From Oscillospiraceae bacterium (lineage in GTDB: Bacteria; Bacillota; Clostridia; Oscillospirales; Oscillospiraceae), in the NCBI GenBank assembly GCA_015067885.1, contig SVLO01000005.1, positions 51,192 through 115,191 of the forward strand: DNA of 64,000 nt. The letters run 5' to 3'. Position numbers and translations under genes: made by a program. The notes beneath the pieces are model-generated. The model saw nothing but the letters and a program-made list of their open reading frames with translations, was not told the DNA's origin and made no database searches. Shown piece by piece: positions 63,962 to 64,000 of this stretch. How positions within the stretch are numbered: the stretch's first letter is position 1; each line of letters starts with the position of its first letter.

Positions 63962-64000
63962 AAAACCCGCTTTACCCTACAAGGGCAAGGCGGGTTTATT
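63962..64000 (+). terminator. Probable terminator after tRNA-Ser (runs to the window edge)
   Basis: AAACCCGC (63963-63970) pairs with GCGGGTTT (63990-63997), with more pairing inside (TTACCC and GGGCAA). The T-run, if any, continues past the window. Confidence 0.65.

Overview
The window is a 64 kb chromosomal segment of an anaerobic, endospore-forming Gram-positive bacterium, most likely class Clostridia, order Oscillospirales (Oscillospiraceae/Ruminococcaceae-like). Support comes from the sporulation genes (spoVM, sipL, spoIVA, cotJ, cwlD, yunB, spoIIM, a SpoIID/LytB gene and a sigH-like sigma factor), the Firmicutes gene order yicC-remA-gmk-rpoZ-priA-def-fmt-rsmB-rlmN-prpC-prkC-rsgA, a class A RNase P RNA, the PASTA kinase, and frequent TTG/GTG starts behind strong Shine-Dalgarno sites. 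I saw no transposase, prophage, CRISPR array or plasmid gene. This is core chromosome with a few lineage-specific arrangements.

Layout. 1-4.3 kb (+): end of a class V aminotransferase, then cdaA-cdaR (c-di-AMP synthesis), an RseC-like protein, a Cys-rich DUF5685 protein and a Cys-tailed J-domain protein. 4.3-16.2 kb (+): yicC-remA-gmk-rpoZ, then priA-def-fmt-rsmB-rlmN-prpC-prkC-rsgA (translation, restart, Ser/Thr signalling). 16.3-19.5 kb (+): a spore-coat basement module with a 23-codon spoVM, sipL and spoIVA. 19.6-25.3 kb (+): aspartate aminotransferase, class II fructose-bisphosphate aldolase, M20 dipeptidase, NhaC antiporter, a small amidase. 25.3-28.7 kb (-): a Xer-type recombinase, radA, cwlD. 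28.9-30.0 kb (+): cotJ, with CotJA and CotJB fused, and cotJC.

30.0-39.8 kb (-): a long collinear block murD, three tandem M42 aminopeptidases, a methionine-gamma-lyase-like enzyme, yunB, ligA and a glycerol-1-phosphate dehydrogenase. 39.9-40.3 kb (+): rnpB. 40.3-44.7 kb (-): SGNH hydrolase, yebC, trmK-nif3, a DUF1858 protein, a zinc-ribbon protein and a sigH-like sigma factor. 44.8-50.7 kb (-): ruvC-ruvA, three tandem paralogous alpha/beta hydrolases, ruvB, glmM. 50.8-51.8 kb (+): a GNAT-RidA fusion. 51.8-58.5 kb (-): spoIIM-xerD, a TIGR04086 membrane protein, and queA-tgt-yajC preceded by a long SpoIID/LytB gene. 58.6-62.4 kb (+): asd-dapA-dapB (lysine/diaminopimelate) and tcdA. 62.4-63.4 kb (-): a SleB-like wall hydrolase with a WalR-like box. 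63.8 kb (+): tRNA-Ser(GGA).

The common theme is envelope and spore building: c-di-AMP control, PASTA kinase signalling, MurD/GlmM/DAP precursor supply, wall hydrolases and the spore-coat platform. The most unusual items are the hydrolase triplet inserted between ruvA and ruvB, the CotJA-CotJB and GNAT-RidA fusions, the tiny spoVM gene, the TTATGTCAA repeats upstream of spoIIM-xerD, and a perfect 14-bp inverted repeat next to the recombinase gene.
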